A stretch of 64,000 nt of DNA from NCBI RefSeq assembly GCF_002261345.1, contig NZ_NEVT01000006.1:434001-498000 (forward strand), written 5' to 3'. The position numbers and the translations under genes are program-made. This DNA is from Bordetella genomosp. 2. GTDB taxonomy: Bacteria; Pseudomonadota; Gammaproteobacteria; Burkholderiales; Burkholderiaceae_B. Below are positions 17,294-26,353 of the stretch, piece by piece (the stretch's first letter is position 1; the number at the start of each line of letters is the position of its first letter). The notes under the pieces are model-generated. The model had not been told where the DNA came from and searched no databases. It was given only the letters and a program-made list of their open reading frames with translations.

Positions 17294-17932
17294 ATGGTGC
17301 AGACCGCTCCCTCGCTCTTGTTCACCGCCGCGCTGGTCGCGCTGGCCTACCTGATCGGATCCATCCCCTTCGCCGTGGTGGTCAGCAAGCTGATGGGGCT
17401 GCAGGACCCACGCAGCTATGGCTCGAAGAACCCGGGCGCCACCAACGTGCTGCGCACCGGCAACAAGGCCGCCGCCGCCTTGACGCTGCTGGGCGACGCC
17501 GCCAAGGGCTGGTTCGCGCTGTGGCTGGCCCAGGCGCTGGCGCCGGGCCTGTCCTGGACCGGCTTCGCGCTGGTGGCGCTGGCGGTGTTCCTGGGGCATC
17601 TGTACCCGGTTTTCCTGGGCTTCAAGGGCGGCAAGGGCGTGGCCACCGCGCTCGGCATCCTGCTGGCGGTCAATCCGTGGCTGGCGCTGGCCACCGTGGC
17701 CACCTGGGTCATCATCGCCGTGTTTTCGCGCTATTCGTCGCTGGCCGCCCTGGTGGCCGCGTTCTTCGCGCCGGTGTACTACCTGTTCGGCTCCGGCGTG
17801 GCCTGGTATGCGCAAGCGCCGGTGGGGGTGGCGCTGGCGGCGATCACCGTGCTGCTGTTCTACTGCCACCGCGCCAATATCGCGCGGCTGCTCGCCGGCA
17901 CCGAAAGCCGCATCGGCAGCAAGAAGAAATAG
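17294..17932 (+). CDS. plsY: Acyl-phosphate:glycerol-3-phosphate acyltransferase PlsY
   Basis: A 212-residue inner-membrane protein with about five hydrophobic segments. It transfers an acyl group from acyl-phosphate to glycerol-3-phosphate, the first step of phospholipid synthesis. The conserved loops are present: [52 protein letters not shown] and a late [21 protein letters not shown] start at 17294 preceded by a hydrophobic N-terminus fits. It converges with tsaD, leaving only 7 bases between stops. Confidence 0.96.
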   Translation: MVQTAPSLLFTAALVALAYLIGSIPFAVVVSKLMGLQDPRSYGSKNPGATNVLRTGNKAAAALTLLGDAAKGWFALWLAQALAPGLSWTGFALVALAVFLGHLYPVFLGFKGGKGVATALGILLAVNPWLALATVATWVIIAVFSRYSSLAALVAAFFAPVYYLFGSGVAWYAQAPVGVALAAITVLLFYCHRANIARLLAGTESRIGSKKK

Positions 17933-17939
17933 CCGCATC

Positions 17940-18983
17940 CTACGCCGGCGCGGCGCACAATTCGGCCAGGTCCCAGCGCGGCCGCACCGTGAACGCGTGC
18001 TGTCCGGCCTGCAGGGTGGCCAGGCCGGCCTTGACCCGCTCGGCCGCCGCGTAGGCGATCATGGCACCGTTGTCGGTACACAACGCCAGGGGCGGAAAAA
18101 ACGCCCGCGCGCCCAGCGGCCGCATGGCTTCATCCAGCCGCGCGCGAAGCAACTGGTTGGCCCCCACCCCGCCCGCCACCACCAGCCGCTTCAGGCCGGC
18201 CTGCTTGAGCGCGCGCACCGCCTTGGCCGCCAGCACCTCGACGATCGCCGCCTGGGTGGCGGCGGCCAGGTCGGCGCGGGCCTGGGCATCGAGCCCGCCG
18301 GCCCGTTCGGCCTCTTTCACGCGCGTCAGGACGGCGGTCTTCAGGCCGCTGAAGCTGAAATCGAGGTCGCCGCTGTGCAGCATCGGGCGCGGCAGCGCAT
18401 AGCGCCGCGCGTCGCCGCGCTCGGCCAGGCGCGCCAGGGCCGGCCCGCCCGGGTAACCCAGGCCCAGCAACTTGGCGGATTTGTCGAATGCCTCGCCGGC
18501 GGCGTCGTCCAGCGTTTCCCCCAGCAAGGCATAGCGTCCCACGCCGTCGACCCGCATGAGCTGCGTGTGCCCGCCGGACACCAGCAGCGCCACGAAGGGG
18601 AAGTCGGGACGCGGATCGGCCAGCCGGGGCGACAGCAGGTGGCCTTCGAGGTGGTGGATGGGAATGGCGGGCAGCCCGCGCGACCAGGCGAACGCCTGGG
18701 CCACGCTGGCGCCCACCAGCAAGGCGCCGGCCAGCCCGGGCCCGGCGGTGTAGGCCACCGCCTCGACGTCGCCCAGGCCCAGGCCGGCTTCGGCCAAGAC
18801 CTGGCAGGCCAGCGGCACGGCGCGGCGGATATGGTCGCGCGAGGCGAGCTCGGGCACCACGCCGCCGTATTCCCGGTGCATGGCGATCTGGGTATGCAGG
18901 GCGTGCGCCAGCAGGCCGCGTTCGGTGCAGACCGCCGCCACGCCGGTCTCGTCGCAGGAGCTTTCGAAGCCGAGGATGATCAT
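17940..18983 (-). CDS. tsaD: tRNA N6-adenosine threonylcarbamoyltransferase TsaD
   Basis: A 347-residue ASKHA-fold enzyme that puts threonylcarbamoyl on A37 of ANN-decoding tRNAs with TsaB and TsaE. Start [18 protein letters not shown] is the universal Kae1/TsaD signature. The metal-binding His pair lies in [17 protein letters not shown], and nucleotide-binding motifs [13 protein letters not shown] and [13 protein letters not shown] are present. Length is normal. It is divergent from the permease at 19045, with 61 bases between them. Confidence 0.97.
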   Translation of the reverse strand: MIILGFESSCDETGVAAVCTERGLLAHALHTQIAMHREYGGVVPELASRDHIRRAVPLACQVLAEAGLGLGDVEAVAYTAGPGLAGALLVGASVAQAFAWSRGLPAIPIHHLEGHLLSPRLADPRPDFPFVALLVSGGHTQLMRVDGVGRYALLGETLDDAAGEAFDKSAKLLGLGYPGGPALARLAERGDARRYALPRPMLHSGDLDFSFSGLKTAVLTRVKEAERAGGLDAQARADLAAATQAAIVEVLAAKAVRALKQAGLKRLVVAGGVGANQLLRARLDEAMRPLGARAFFPPLALCTDNGAMIAYAAAERVKAGLATLQAGQHAFTVRPRWDLAELCAAPA

Positions 18984-19044
18984 GGCAACGAAGTGTACAT
19001 CTGGTGCGAAAATGGCGGCTTCTTATAAACCCGGGGAACCCGAA

Positions 19045-20337
19045 ATGCTGGAGAAGCTATTCCAATTGCGCGAACACGGTACCAACGCCCGTACCGAGAT
19101 GGTCGCCGGCCTGACGACATTCCTGACGATGTCGTACATCATCTTCGTCAACCCGGACATCCTGTCCTCGACCGGCATGGACCGCAATGCGGTGTTCGTG
19201 GCCACCTGCCTGGCGGCGGCGCTGGGGTCGCTGATCATGGCGCTGGTGGCCAACTGGCCCATCGGCATGGCGCCCGGCATGGGGCTGAACGCCTTCTTCG
19301 CGTTCACCGTGGTCAAGACCATGGGCTACACCTGGGAACAGGCGCTGGGCGCCGTATTCATCTCGGGCGTGATTTTCCTGCTGCTGACGGTCACCGGCAT
19401 CCGCGCCTGGCTGATCAAGGGCATTCCGCACTCGCTGCGCAGCGCCATCGCGGCGGGCATCGGCCTGTTCCTGGCCATTATCGCCCTGTCCAACGCCGGT
19501 ATCGTGGTGCCCCACCCGGCCACCAAGGTCACGCTGGGCGACTTGCGCGGCCACGCCCCGCTGTTCGCGGTCCTGGGCTTCTTCATCATCGCCGTGCTGG
19601 ACGCGCTGCGGGTGCGCGGCGCGATCCTGATCGGCATCCTGGCGGTCACGGTGCTGTCGATGGCGCTCGGCTACAACCAGTTCCAGGGCGTGTTCTCGGC
19701 CCCGCCGAGCCTGGCGCCGACCTTCCTGAAACTCGACATCCTGGGCGCCCTGCACACCGGCTTCGTGCACGTCATCCTGGTGTTCGTGCTGGTCGAGGTC
19801 TTCGACGCCACCGGCACGCTGATGGGCGTGGCCAAGCGCGCCGGGTTGGTGGCCGAAGGCCGTCCCAACCGCCTCGGCCGGGCCCTGTTCGCCGACAGCA
19901 CCGCCATCGTGGCTGGTTCCGTGCTGGGCACCAGCAGCACCACCGCCTACGTCGAAAGCGCCTCCGGCGTGCAGGCCGGCGGCCGCACCGGCATGACCGC
20001 CCTGGTGGTCGGGCTGCTGTTCCTGGCGGCCCTGTTCATTTCGCCGCTGGCCGGCTCGGTGCCCGCCTACGCCACCGCGCCCGCCCTGCTCTACGTGGCC
20101 GGCCTGATGATGCGCGAACTGGTCGATATCGACTGGAACGAAGTCTCGGAAGCCACTCCGGCGGCGCTCACGGCGCTGATCATGCCGTTCACGTACTCCA
20201 TCGCCAATGGCCTGGCCTTCGGTTTCATCAGCTACGTGGTCCTCAAGACCTGCACCGGCCGCGTGCGCGAAGTGCACCCCGCCACCTGGCTGGTGGCCGC
20301 GCTGTTCGTGATCCGCTACGCGTTCTTCCCTGAATAA
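19045..20337 (+). CDS. AzgA-type purine permease (NCS2 family)
   Basis: A 430-residue transporter with about 12-14 membrane segments, of the AzgA/PbuG group that imports adenine, guanine or hypoxanthine with protons. Diagnostic segments are TEMVAGLTTFLTMSYIIFVN, GMGLNAFFAFTVV, EVFDATGTLMGVAKRAG and the GSVLGTSSTTAYVESASGVQ loop. The start MLEKLFQLREHGTNARTEM is family-like; a Met 11 codons upstream (19012) is an alternative. A TATAAA at 19024-19029 could be a -10 box but lacks a good -35. Which purine is carried cannot be told. Confidence 0.9.
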   Translation: MLEKLFQLREHGTNARTEMVAGLTTFLTMSYIIFVNPDILSSTGMDRNAVFVATCLAAALGSLIMALVANWPIGMAPGMGLNAFFAFTVVKTMGYTWEQALGAVFISGVIFLLLTVTGIRAWLIKGIPHSLRSAIAAGIGLFLAIIALSNAGIVVPHPATKVTLGDLRGHAPLFAVLGFFIIAVLDALRVRGAILIGILAVTVLSMALGYNQFQGVFSAPPSLAPTFLKLDILGALHTGFVHVILVFVLVEVFDATGTLMGVAKRAGLVAEGRPNRLGRALFADSTAIVAGSVLGTSSTTAYVESASGVQAGGRTGMTALVVGLLFLAALFISPLAGSVPAYATAPALLYVAGLMMRELVDIDWNEVSEATPAALTALIMPFTYSIANGLAFGFISYVVLKTCTGRVREVHPATWLVAALFVIRYAFFPE

Positions 20338-20354
20338 GCGGCGGCACGCCGCTT
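20336..20354 (+). terminator. Hairpin at the end of the purine permease gene
   Basis: AAGCGGCG (20336-20343) pairs perfectly with CGCCGCTT (20347-20354) around GCA, beginning within the stop codon. No clear U-run follows. The 152 bases to the next gene hold a further weak dyad, CGACCCGA (20382-20389) with TCGGGTCG (20406-20413), and CTCTC-N6-GAGAG at 20435-20450, of unknown meaning. Confidence 0.5.
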
Positions 20355-20506
20355 GCGTGCGCCATCATTGACTCAGGCTATCGACCCGATCGACCGCAAG
20401 GTTGCTCGGGTCGCGGGTTGATTTCACCGATACACTCTCCATGTAGAGAGAACCGCCGCCGGCAGCGGCCGGCGGCGCCCGCATCACGACCTGGAGATCC
20501 CGACCC

Positions 20507-21526
20507 ATGACCGAGCTGGCCCGCGTGCCGTTTTCCGTACTCGACCTTGCGCCCATCGTGCAAGGCGGCGATGCCGCGGCCGCGTTCCGCAATACGGTCG
20601 ACCTGGCCCAGCATGTCGAACGCTGGGGCTACCGGCGCTTCTGGCTGGCCGAACACCACAACATCACCGGCGTGGCCAGCAGCGCCACCGCCGTCATCAT
20701 CGGCCAGGTGGCCGCCCACACCAGCACGCTGCGGGTGGGCTCGGGCGGCATCATGCTGCCCAACCACGCGCCGCTGATCATCGCCGAACAGTTCGGCACC
20801 CTGGAGAGCCTGTTCCCCGGCCGCATCGACCTGGGCCTGGGCCGCGCCCCCGGCAGCGACGGCGCCACCCAGCAGGCGCTGCGGCGCGGGCCGCGCAGCG
20901 GGCTGGAATTCCCGGCGCTGCTCGACGAATTGCGCTTCCTGCTGGCGCCGGCCCAGCCTGGCCAGGCGGTGCGCGCCATTCCCGGGGCGGGCCTGGACAT
21001 TCCCATCTGGCTGCTCGGGTCGAGCGATTTCAGCGCCCGGCTGGCGGCCGAGCTGGGCTTGCCGTTCTCCTTTGCCGGGCACTTCTCGCCCGAGGGCATG
21101 GCCGCCATGCGGCTGTATCGCCACCTGTTCAAGCCGTCGGCGACGCTGGCCCGGCCCTATGCGATGATCGGCGTGCCGGTCATCGCGGCCGACACCGACG
21201 AGCAGGCGCGCTACCTGGCAACCACACAGCAACTGAAGTTCCTGTCGCTCATCCGCGGCAACCGGCTGCCGCTGCAACCGCCGGTCGACAGCATGGACGG
21301 CCAGTGGAACGAATGGGAACGCGAGGCCGTCGGCCAGAAGCTGGCCGCGGCGATCGTCGGCGGCCCCGATACGGTCAAGCAGGGGCTGCAGGATCTCATC
21401 GCGCGCACCGAGGCCGACGAAGTCATGATCGTTTCCGACTTCTACCGGCACGCCGACCGCCTGCGGTCGTACGAAATACTTGCCTCGCTGAAAAGCGGCG
21501 GCACGGCCGAGCAGGCCGCCGCATAG
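20507..21526 (+). CDS. Luciferase-like flavin-dependent monooxygenase (MsnO8/YhbW type)
   Basis: A 339-residue TIM-barrel flavoprotein of the bacterial luciferase superfamily, MsnO8-like subgroup. Typical segments are [13 protein letters not shown] near the N-terminus, [47 protein letters not shown] and [12 protein letters not shown]. Such proteins use FMNH2 from a separate reductase. E. coli YhbW is a relative, and its substrate is not known. It is followed by a thioredoxin gene 131 bases downstream on the same strand. No reductase is adjacent. Confidence 0.85.
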   Translation: MTELARVPFSVLDLAPIVQGGDAAAAFRNTVDLAQHVERWGYRRFWLAEHHNITGVASSATAVIIGQVAAHTSTLRVGSGGIMLPNHAPLIIAEQFGTLESLFPGRIDLGLGRAPGSDGATQQALRRGPRSGLEFPALLDELRFLLAPAQPGQAVRAIPGAGLDIPIWLLGSSDFSARLAAELGLPFSFAGHFSPEGMAAMRLYRHLFKPSATLARPYAMIGVPVIAADTDEQARYLATTQQLKFLSLIRGNRLPLQPPVDSMDGQWNEWEREAVGQKLAAAIVGGPDTVKQGLQDLIARTEADEVMIVSDFYRHADRLRSYEILASLKSGGTAEQAAA

Positions 21527-21657
21527 GGCCCCCGCCGCGCGGCGCGCGGCCAGCCCCACGCCCCGTCCCGCGCGGACGGGAACACGCGGTCCCCCCGGAC
21601 CGCCCAACTGGCCATCCGGCCATCGACGCCGCCCAACCGGCGGCAAGGACGCGAAGC

Positions 21658-22038
21658 ATGAGCAGCATCGTTGAACTGACCAAAGACTCCTTCCAGGAAG
21701 CCATCACGCCCGACAGCACCCTGATCGTCGACTTCTGGGCGCCGTGGTGCGGCCCCTGCCGCGGCTTCGCGCCGGTCTTCGAGCAGGCCGCCGAACAGCA
21801 CCCTGACGTGACATTCGCCAAGGTGAACACCGACGTCGAACAGGAATTGGCAGGTGCCCTGGGCATCCGCTCGATTCCCACCCTGATGGTGTTCCGCGAG
21901 CAGGTGCTGCTGTTCTCGCAGCCGGGCGCCCTGTCGGCCGGACAGCTGCAGGAACTGCTGGAGAAAATCAAGGCGGTGGACATGGAAAAAGTCCACCAGG
22001 AAATCGCTGCCGCCAAGGATGGCGGCGCCGGCGAATAA
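21658..22038 (+). CDS. Thioredoxin
   Basis: A 126-residue thioredoxin with the active site WCGPC (W30-C34) inside DFWAPWCGPCRGFAPVFEQ and the cis-Pro loop IRSIPTLMVFREQ. It has no signal peptide, so it acts in the cytosol. The C-terminus is extended by about 20 residues (VHQEIAAAKDGGAGE) beyond the fold. It resembles the secondary thioredoxins (TrxA-like, sometimes annotated trxC-like, but without the extra zinc-binding Cys). A trxA symbol is not given because a main copy may be elsewhere. Confidence 0.9.
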   Translation: MSSIVELTKDSFQEAITPDSTLIVDFWAPWCGPCRGFAPVFEQAAEQHPDVTFAKVNTDVEQELAGALGIRSIPTLMVFREQVLLFSQPGALSAGQLQELLEKIKAVDMEKVHQEIAAAKDGGAGE

Positions 22039-22063
22039 AGGCGCCGCCGCCGGTGGCCCTGGC

Positions 22064-22084
22064 GCGGCGCCCTGCAGGCGCCGC
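22064..22084. terminator. Bidirectional hairpin between thioredoxin and IMPACT genes
   Basis: GCGGCGCC (22064-22071) pairs perfectly with GGCGCCGC (22077-22084) around CTGCA, in a 51-base gap between convergent genes. No U-tract occurs on either side. The position supports a shared terminator. Confidence 0.55.
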
Positions 22085-22089
22085 CCGCG

Positions 22090-22683
22090 CTACCCTGCGT
22101 CGCGCACTTGCCAGTGCGCCCGTCCGCGCGTCACATCGGCCGCGGTCCGCTCCAGTTCAGCCAGTGCGGCCCGCGGCACTGACAGCGTCAGCGCGACCCC
22201 GTCGGCATCGAAAGCTTCGGCCTGCACCGCGGCGCCCGCTTGCGCGAGGCGCGCCTTGAACAGCGGCAATTCGCCATAGGCGCAGCGGCACGCCACCAGG
22301 GCCGTCTCGATGATGGGCTCGCGCGAACCCAGGCGCAGGCATTGGGCCGCGCAGCCGCCATAGGCGCGGACCAGCCCGCCGGCCCCCAGCTTGATCCCGC
22401 CGAACCAGCGCGTCACCAACACCGCGACGCGGTCCAGCCCCTGGCCTTCGATGGCCTGCAGGATAGGCCGGCCCGCGGTGCCGCCGGGCTCGCCGTCGTC
22501 ATGGAAGCGGTAGGCCTGGCCGATGCGGTAAGCCCAGCAATTGTGGGTAGCGGCCGGATCGCTGTGCTGCGCAAAGAAGGCCATGGCCTCGGCCACGCCG
22601 GCCACCGGCGCGGCATGCGCCGCGAAACGGCTTTTCTTGATCTCTTCCTGGTAGGCGCAAGGCGCGCGCAGTGTATCGCTCAT
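22090..22683 (-). CDS. IMPACT/YigZ-family protein
   Basis: A 197-residue protein of the UPF0029/IMPACT family. The N-terminal domain has THNCWAYRIG, FHDDGEPGGTAGRPIL and VTRWFGGIKLGAGGLVRAYG, the signature of the family. The C-terminal part is the short ferredoxin-like DUF1949 region. In eukaryotes IMPACT modulates GCN2; in E. coli the role of YigZ is unclear, with proposed ribosome or nucleic acid links. It lies divergently/upstream of nothing obvious; the next gene on its strand ends at 22711. Confidence 0.9.
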   Translation of the reverse strand: MSDTLRAPCAYQEEIKKSRFAAHAAPVAGVAEAMAFFAQHSDPAATHNCWAYRIGQAYRFHDDGEPGGTAGRPILQAIEGQGLDRVAVLVTRWFGGIKLGAGGLVRAYGGCAAQCLRLGSREPIIETALVACRCAYGELPLFKARLAQAGAAVQAEAFDADGVALTLSVPRAALAELERTAADVTRGRAHWQVRDAG

Positions 22684-22710
22684 ACGTGGCGATTGTAGGC
22701 GCGCCGGCGC

Positions 22711-23583
22711 TCAGCCGCCGTGGCAGTCGGGTACTTCCTGGTCCAGGTAGACGTCGAACGCCACGTCGCGGGCCCATTTGTCGGTCATGGCGCGCCACAC
22801 GCCCTGGCTGCGCCAGTCGGCCATGGCGGCCGCCAGCCAGTCGGCCGCGGCGCCGTCGCCGGCGCGCGCCAGCCAGACGCGCTCGGCCTGCGGCCCGTCC
22901 GGCGGCAAGGTGGCCGAGAACTTTTTCCATTCCGGAAACTTCATCAGCGCGGTCCAGGTCGCGTCGTCGATCAGGCCGATGTCGCAGGCGCCTTCGCGCA
23001 CCGCCACCAGCGCGTCGGACGGCACGCGGAAAGTACGCACCACCGCGCCCCAGCGCGCGGCCAGCGCCTGTGCCTGGAACGCCGCCGAGGCCATGCACAC
23101 ACTGCGGCCGCGGGCGTCCTGCCAGCGTCGCATGGGCGTGTCGCTGCGGATGACGGCCTTGGGCCGCGCAGCGTAGCCCGCCGGCACCAGCGCCACGCCG
23201 GGCGCATCCAGGCCAGGCGCGGACTGGCCCGCCACGCGGTCGGCCAGCAGCAGGTCGACGCTGCCATCGGCCAGCACGGCGGCGCGCCGCGCCGGCTCGA
23301 CCTGGACCACCTTGACCGGCAAGCCGAGCCGCGTCCCCAGCCGCTCCGCCATGACGGTATCCAACCGTTCCGGCGTACGGATCTTGGCGCCCGCCGCTGC
23401 GGGCGGCGCCAGGTACGGGACGCCGACCACCAGCAAGCCGCGCGCGCGGGCCTGCGGGAAAGGGTCCGCCCCTTGCGGCGCGGCCGCCCCGGCGGCCGTG
23501 GCCAGGGCCAGCGCGAGCCCCGCCACGGCCGCCAGGCGGGCCGGCCGGCCGAAACGAAACAGGAAATGCAGCAGCGCGATCAT
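22711..23583 (-). CDS. Second periplasmic binding protein of the adjacent ABC operon
   Basis: A 290-residue exported protein with a signal peptide (about 1-33, LAAVAGLALALATAAGAAA). The mature sequence is a family-3-like periplasmic binding fold: ARGLLVVGVPYLAPP, IRTPERLDTVMAERLGTRLG, DGSVDLLLADRVAG, REGACDIGLIDDATW. It ends in an unusual EVPDCHGG tail. It follows the permease gene by 17 bases in the same operon as another binding protein (24371-25369), so the importer may have two receptors or this one may serve a different role. The ligand is unknown. Confidence 0.75.
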   Translation of the reverse strand: MIALLHFLFRFGRPARLAAVAGLALALATAAGAAAPQGADPFPQARARGLLVVGVPYLAPPAAAGAKIRTPERLDTVMAERLGTRLGLPVKVVQVEPARRAAVLADGSVDLLLADRVAGQSAPGLDAPGVALVPAGYAARPKAVIRSDTPMRRWQDARGRSVCMASAAFQAQALAARWGAVVRTFRVPSDALVAVREGACDIGLIDDATWTALMKFPEWKKFSATLPPDGPQAERVWLARAGDGAAADWLAAAMADWRSQGVWRAMTDKWARDVAFDVYLDQEVPDCHGG

Positions 23584-23600
23584 GGCAGGCGGACGCCGCT

Positions 23601-24374
23601 CTACACGTACTGGTAACGCAGCAGGCGGTGCTTGAGGTTCTCGAGGATGAACTGGTCGATCAGCGCCGCCAGGATGGCGATGACCAGGATGTTGGCCATC
23701 ACGCCGGTCATGTCGGCGATCTCGCCGGAATAAGCCAGGGAACGGCCCAGACCCTTGCCGAAGCCGATCAGCATCTCGGCCGAGATCAGTGCGCGCCAGG
23801 CGTTGCCGAAGGCCAGTTGCGCCCCGGTGATCAGTTCCGGCATCACGGCCGGCAGGTAAACGCGCTTGATCAGCCCCCAGCGCGATGCGCCCATGACGCG
23901 CGCGGCCGATACATGCACGCGCTGCACCGATTCGGTGGCGTTCATGACGCTCAGCGCGGCCGGGAAGAATGCCGCCAGCGCCACCACCACGATGATCGGC
24001 GTATTGCCGAAACCCATCACGATGAGGAACAGCGGCACCCAGGCGATCGACGGGATCGACTGCAGGATGACGATGGCGCTGCGCAGCACCTCGCGGAAGA
24101 AATACAGCACCGCGGCGATCAGGCCGAAGCCGATGCCGGCCAGCAGCGCCAGGCCGTAGCCGGCGCCCAGGCGTCCCAGCGTGCCCAGCAGGCTCTGGTG
24201 GAATTCGGATTGGCCGAGGTCCTGCGCCAGGCGCGCCACGACGGTGGGCACGCCGGGCATCAGGAAATCGGGCAGCGCCCAGGCGGCGGCCTGCCACAGC
24301 ACGAAGATGAAGGCCACGCCCAGCACCCCGGCGAGGTGCTTGCGCAGGCCGGTTACGCGGGTCGAGGTGCTCAA
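23601..24374 (-). CDS. ABC importer permease (SsuC/TauC/NrtB type)
   Basis: A 257-residue inner-membrane permease with about six hydrophobic helices and the cytoplasmic coupling helix motif VSAARVMGASRWGLIKRVYLP (EAA-type). The N-terminal FVLWQAAAWALPDFLMPGVP and AYSGEIADMTGVMANILVIA segments fit the nitrate/sulfonate/taurine importer class. It overlaps the binding protein gene (24371) by 4 bases, a coupled operon. Substrate class is inferred from family only. Confidence 0.88.
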   Translation of the reverse strand: MSTSTRVTGLRKHLAGVLGVAFIFVLWQAAAWALPDFLMPGVPTVVARLAQDLGQSEFHQSLLGTLGRLGAGYGLALLAGIGFGLIAAVLYFFREVLRSAIVILQSIPSIAWVPLFLIVMGFGNTPIIVVVALAAFFPAALSVMNATESVQRVHVSAARVMGASRWGLIKRVYLPAVMPELITGAQLAFGNAWRALISAEMLIGFGKGLGRSLAYSGEIADMTGVMANILVIAILAALIDQFILENLKHRLLRYQYV

Positions 24375-25369
24375 AGCTTGCGCGCCTCTTGCCAGGACAG
24401 GTCGACGATGCCCGATACGTCGTACGGCTTGCCGTCACGGGTCTTCAGGGACCCCTGCTCTTGCAGAATGCCGGCGATTTCCTGCATGCGGGCCGTGTCC
24501 TTGTCGGTCAGCTTGGCGGTGAAGACCTGCGTCTTGATGGCTTCGGCGATGACCGTCTCGCGCGGCAGCTCGCCACGCTCGAGCGTCTTGAGCGTCGGCT
24601 CGGCGATAAAGTACGAGGCGATCAGCTTGGCGGCCTGTTCAGGCTGCTGCTGCAGCAGGTCGATGGCGGCCTTCTGCGCATCCAGGGCCTTCCAGACGTC
24701 GTCCTTGCGCTTGTCCAGCACGTCGCCCGAGGTGATCACCACCATGCAGGGGAACGGCCAGGCCTGGCCCACTTCGTAGATCTGCTTGACCGGCGCCACC
24801 AATTGGGCGATGCGGTCATAGGGTTCGAACAGGAAGGCCGCGTCGACGCGCTGGCCCACCAGCGATTGCACCGCCACCGCGGGGCTGACGCCCATGATGT
24901 TGACGTCGGCCGGCTGCAGGTTGCCCTCTTTCAGGACCACGCCCTTGAGCACCACGTCGGCCGTGCTGCCTTCCTTCTGGGAGGCGAGCGTCTTGCCCTT
25001 CAGGTCGGCAATCTTCTCGATGCCGGCGTCGTTGCGCACCACCAGCGAGTGGTAGCCCTGCTGCGCGCCGCCCACCACCTTCAGGTCGGCTCCCTTGGAA
25101 GCCCAGGCCACGGCGTTGGTGAAACCCAGCACGCCGATGTCGGCCTGCCCGCCCACGATCGCCTTGATCAGGTCGGTGCCGGACTTGAACTCGATCAGTT
25201 CGGTATCCAGGCCGGCTTTCTTGTAGAACTCGCCTTCCTGCGCCACGATGGCCTGCGCATCGTCCATGACGCGCAGGTAGCCGACGCGGAACTTCTCCGC
25301 GGCCATGGCGGGCGCCGCCGCCAGCACCGCCGCGGCCAGCGGCAGGGTCAGCCAGTGCTTCAGTTTCAT
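24371..25369 (-). CDS. ABC importer substrate-binding protein (SsuA/NrtA-like)
   Basis: A 332-residue exported binding protein with a signal peptide (about 1-24, ending AAAPAMAAE). The mature protein has the NMT1/SsuA pattern: FRVGYLRVMDDAQAIVAQEG, YKKAGLDTELIEFKSGTDLI, IVGGQADIGVLGFTNAVAWA, GKTLASQKEGSTAD. It likely binds a small anion-containing or amine compound such as a sulfonate; the exact ligand cannot be read. The ATPase gene lies 85 bases upstream and the permease overlaps downstream. Confidence 0.88.
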   Translation of the reverse strand: MKLKHWLTLPLAAAVLAAAPAMAAEKFRVGYLRVMDDAQAIVAQEGEFYKKAGLDTELIEFKSGTDLIKAIVGGQADIGVLGFTNAVAWASKGADLKVVGGAQQGYHSLVVRNDAGIEKIADLKGKTLASQKEGSTADVVLKGVVLKEGNLQPADVNIMGVSPAVAVQSLVGQRVDAAFLFEPYDRIAQLVAPVKQIYEVGQAWPFPCMVVITSGDVLDKRKDDVWKALDAQKAAIDLLQQQPEQAAKLIASYFIAEPTLKTLERGELPRETVIAEAIKTQVFTAKLTDKDTARMQEIAGILQEQGSLKTRDGKPYDVSGIVDLSWQEARKL

Positions 25370-25454
25370 GAATGTTCTCCAGTGCACGGATATAGGTATG
25401 GGCGTCGCGGCGCGGCCGGCAACAACACGCCGGCCGCGCCGCATATCGAAATGG

Positions 25455-26213
25455 TCAGGCTGCCAGCGCCACGTCGCCGTCGGCCACCTGGATGCCCAGC
25501 AGGCTCAGGATCTGGCGCTTCTCGCCGGCCAGGTCGGCCAGGTCGTGCGTCTTGCGGCGATGCTTGAGGTTGAATTCGCGCAGCACCCGCGCCGGGCGGG
25601 GGCTGAACACGACGACGCGGTCGGCCAGGAACAGCGCCTCGTCGACGTCGTGGGTGACCAGCAGCACCGAGGGCTTTTCCTGCTCGATGAGCTGGCGCAG
25701 CACGTCCTGCAGGCTGAGGCGGGTCAGCGCGTCGAGCGCGCCGAACGGCTCGTCCATCAGCATGGTCTGGGGCTGGGCGATGAACGCGCGGGCCAGCGCG
25801 GCGCGCTGGCGCATGCCGCCGGAGACCTGCTGCGGGTAGTAGTTCTCGAAGCCGGCCAGGCCCACGCGGCCGAGCCAGGCCACGGCCTTCTCGCGCGCCT
25901 CGGCCTTGGCCACTTTCTGGAACTCGAGCGCCAGCGCGACGTTGTCGCGCAGCGTCAGCCACGGGTACAGGGCGTGCTCCTGGAACACCAGCGTGCGGCT
26001 GGGGTGCGGCCCTTCCACCGGCTTGCCATCGGCCAGCACGCGGCCTTGCGAGGGCATTTCCAGGCCGGCCGCCATGTGCAGCAGGGTCGACTTGCCGCAG
26101 CCGGAGGGCCCCACCAGCGCCACCAGCTCCCCGGTGCGGAATTCGCTGGAGAACCCGTCCACGACCTGCAACGCGCCGAAATTCTTGTGGACGTGGTCGA
26201 AAGTGAGGTTCAT
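25455..26213 (-). CDS. ABC importer ATPase (SsuB/TauB type)
   Basis: A 252-residue ATPase with Walker A VGPSGCGKST (about 33-42), the Q-loop LVFQEHALYPWLTL, signature VSGGMRQRAALARA and Walker B TMLMDEPFGALDAL, followed by the switch His in LVTHDVDEAL. This is the energising subunit for the permease at 23601. It is first in the minus-strand operon, which begins after an AT-rich stretch at about 26214-26330. Confidence 0.92.
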   Translation of the reverse strand: MNLTFDHVHKNFGALQVVDGFSSEFRTGELVALVGPSGCGKSTLLHMAAGLEMPSQGRVLADGKPVEGPHPSRTLVFQEHALYPWLTLRDNVALALEFQKVAKAEAREKAVAWLGRVGLAGFENYYPQQVSGGMRQRAALARAFIAQPQTMLMDEPFGALDALTRLSLQDVLRQLIEQEKPSVLLVTHDVDEALFLADRVVVFSPRPARVLREFNLKHRRKTHDLADLAGEKRQILSLLGIQVADGDVALAA

Positions 26214-26329
26214 AGGGCTGGCTCGCGCGGAAAAGCGTACGGAAAGGAAGCCCTAATCTAACAATCCGTTATATAAATCCAAACAATATTTTTATAATGC
26301 ATTAAGCACTTTTAGTTATATGGAATGCT
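26214..26329 (-). promoter_or_regulatory. AT-rich promoter region of the ABC importer operon
   Basis: The upstream side of the importer operon is strikingly AT-rich (26250-26320). On the minus strand it includes TTATAAAAATATTG, TTTATATAAC and a TTGTTT that could serve as a -35 about 19 bases from TTAGAT. Several overlapping -10-like boxes prevent a single call. LysR-type regulation would be usual for such importers, but no regulator gene is adjacent. Confidence 0.4.
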
Positions 26330-26349
26330 GGGCGGCCCTCCGGCCGCCC
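26330..26349 (-). terminator. Hairpin after the ABC-F gene
   Basis: GGGCGGCC (26330-26337) and GGCCGCCC (26342-26349) pair perfectly around a 4-base loop, 4 bases after the stop of the ABC-F gene. The following minus-strand sequence is AT-rich but not a pure U-run. It is probably the 3' end of that transcript. Confidence 0.6.
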
Positions 26350-26353
26350 GCGT

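Noticed and set aside
19012-19044. An earlier start for the purine permease at 19012
   Set aside because: The 11 extra codons overlap a possible -10 box and lack family support; the start at 19045 begins the conserved N-terminus.
22090-26213. The importer as a taurine or sulfonate system
   Set aside because: No monooxygenase gene (ssuD, tauD) is in the cluster. The luciferase-like gene at 20507 is of another subgroup, on the other strand and separate.
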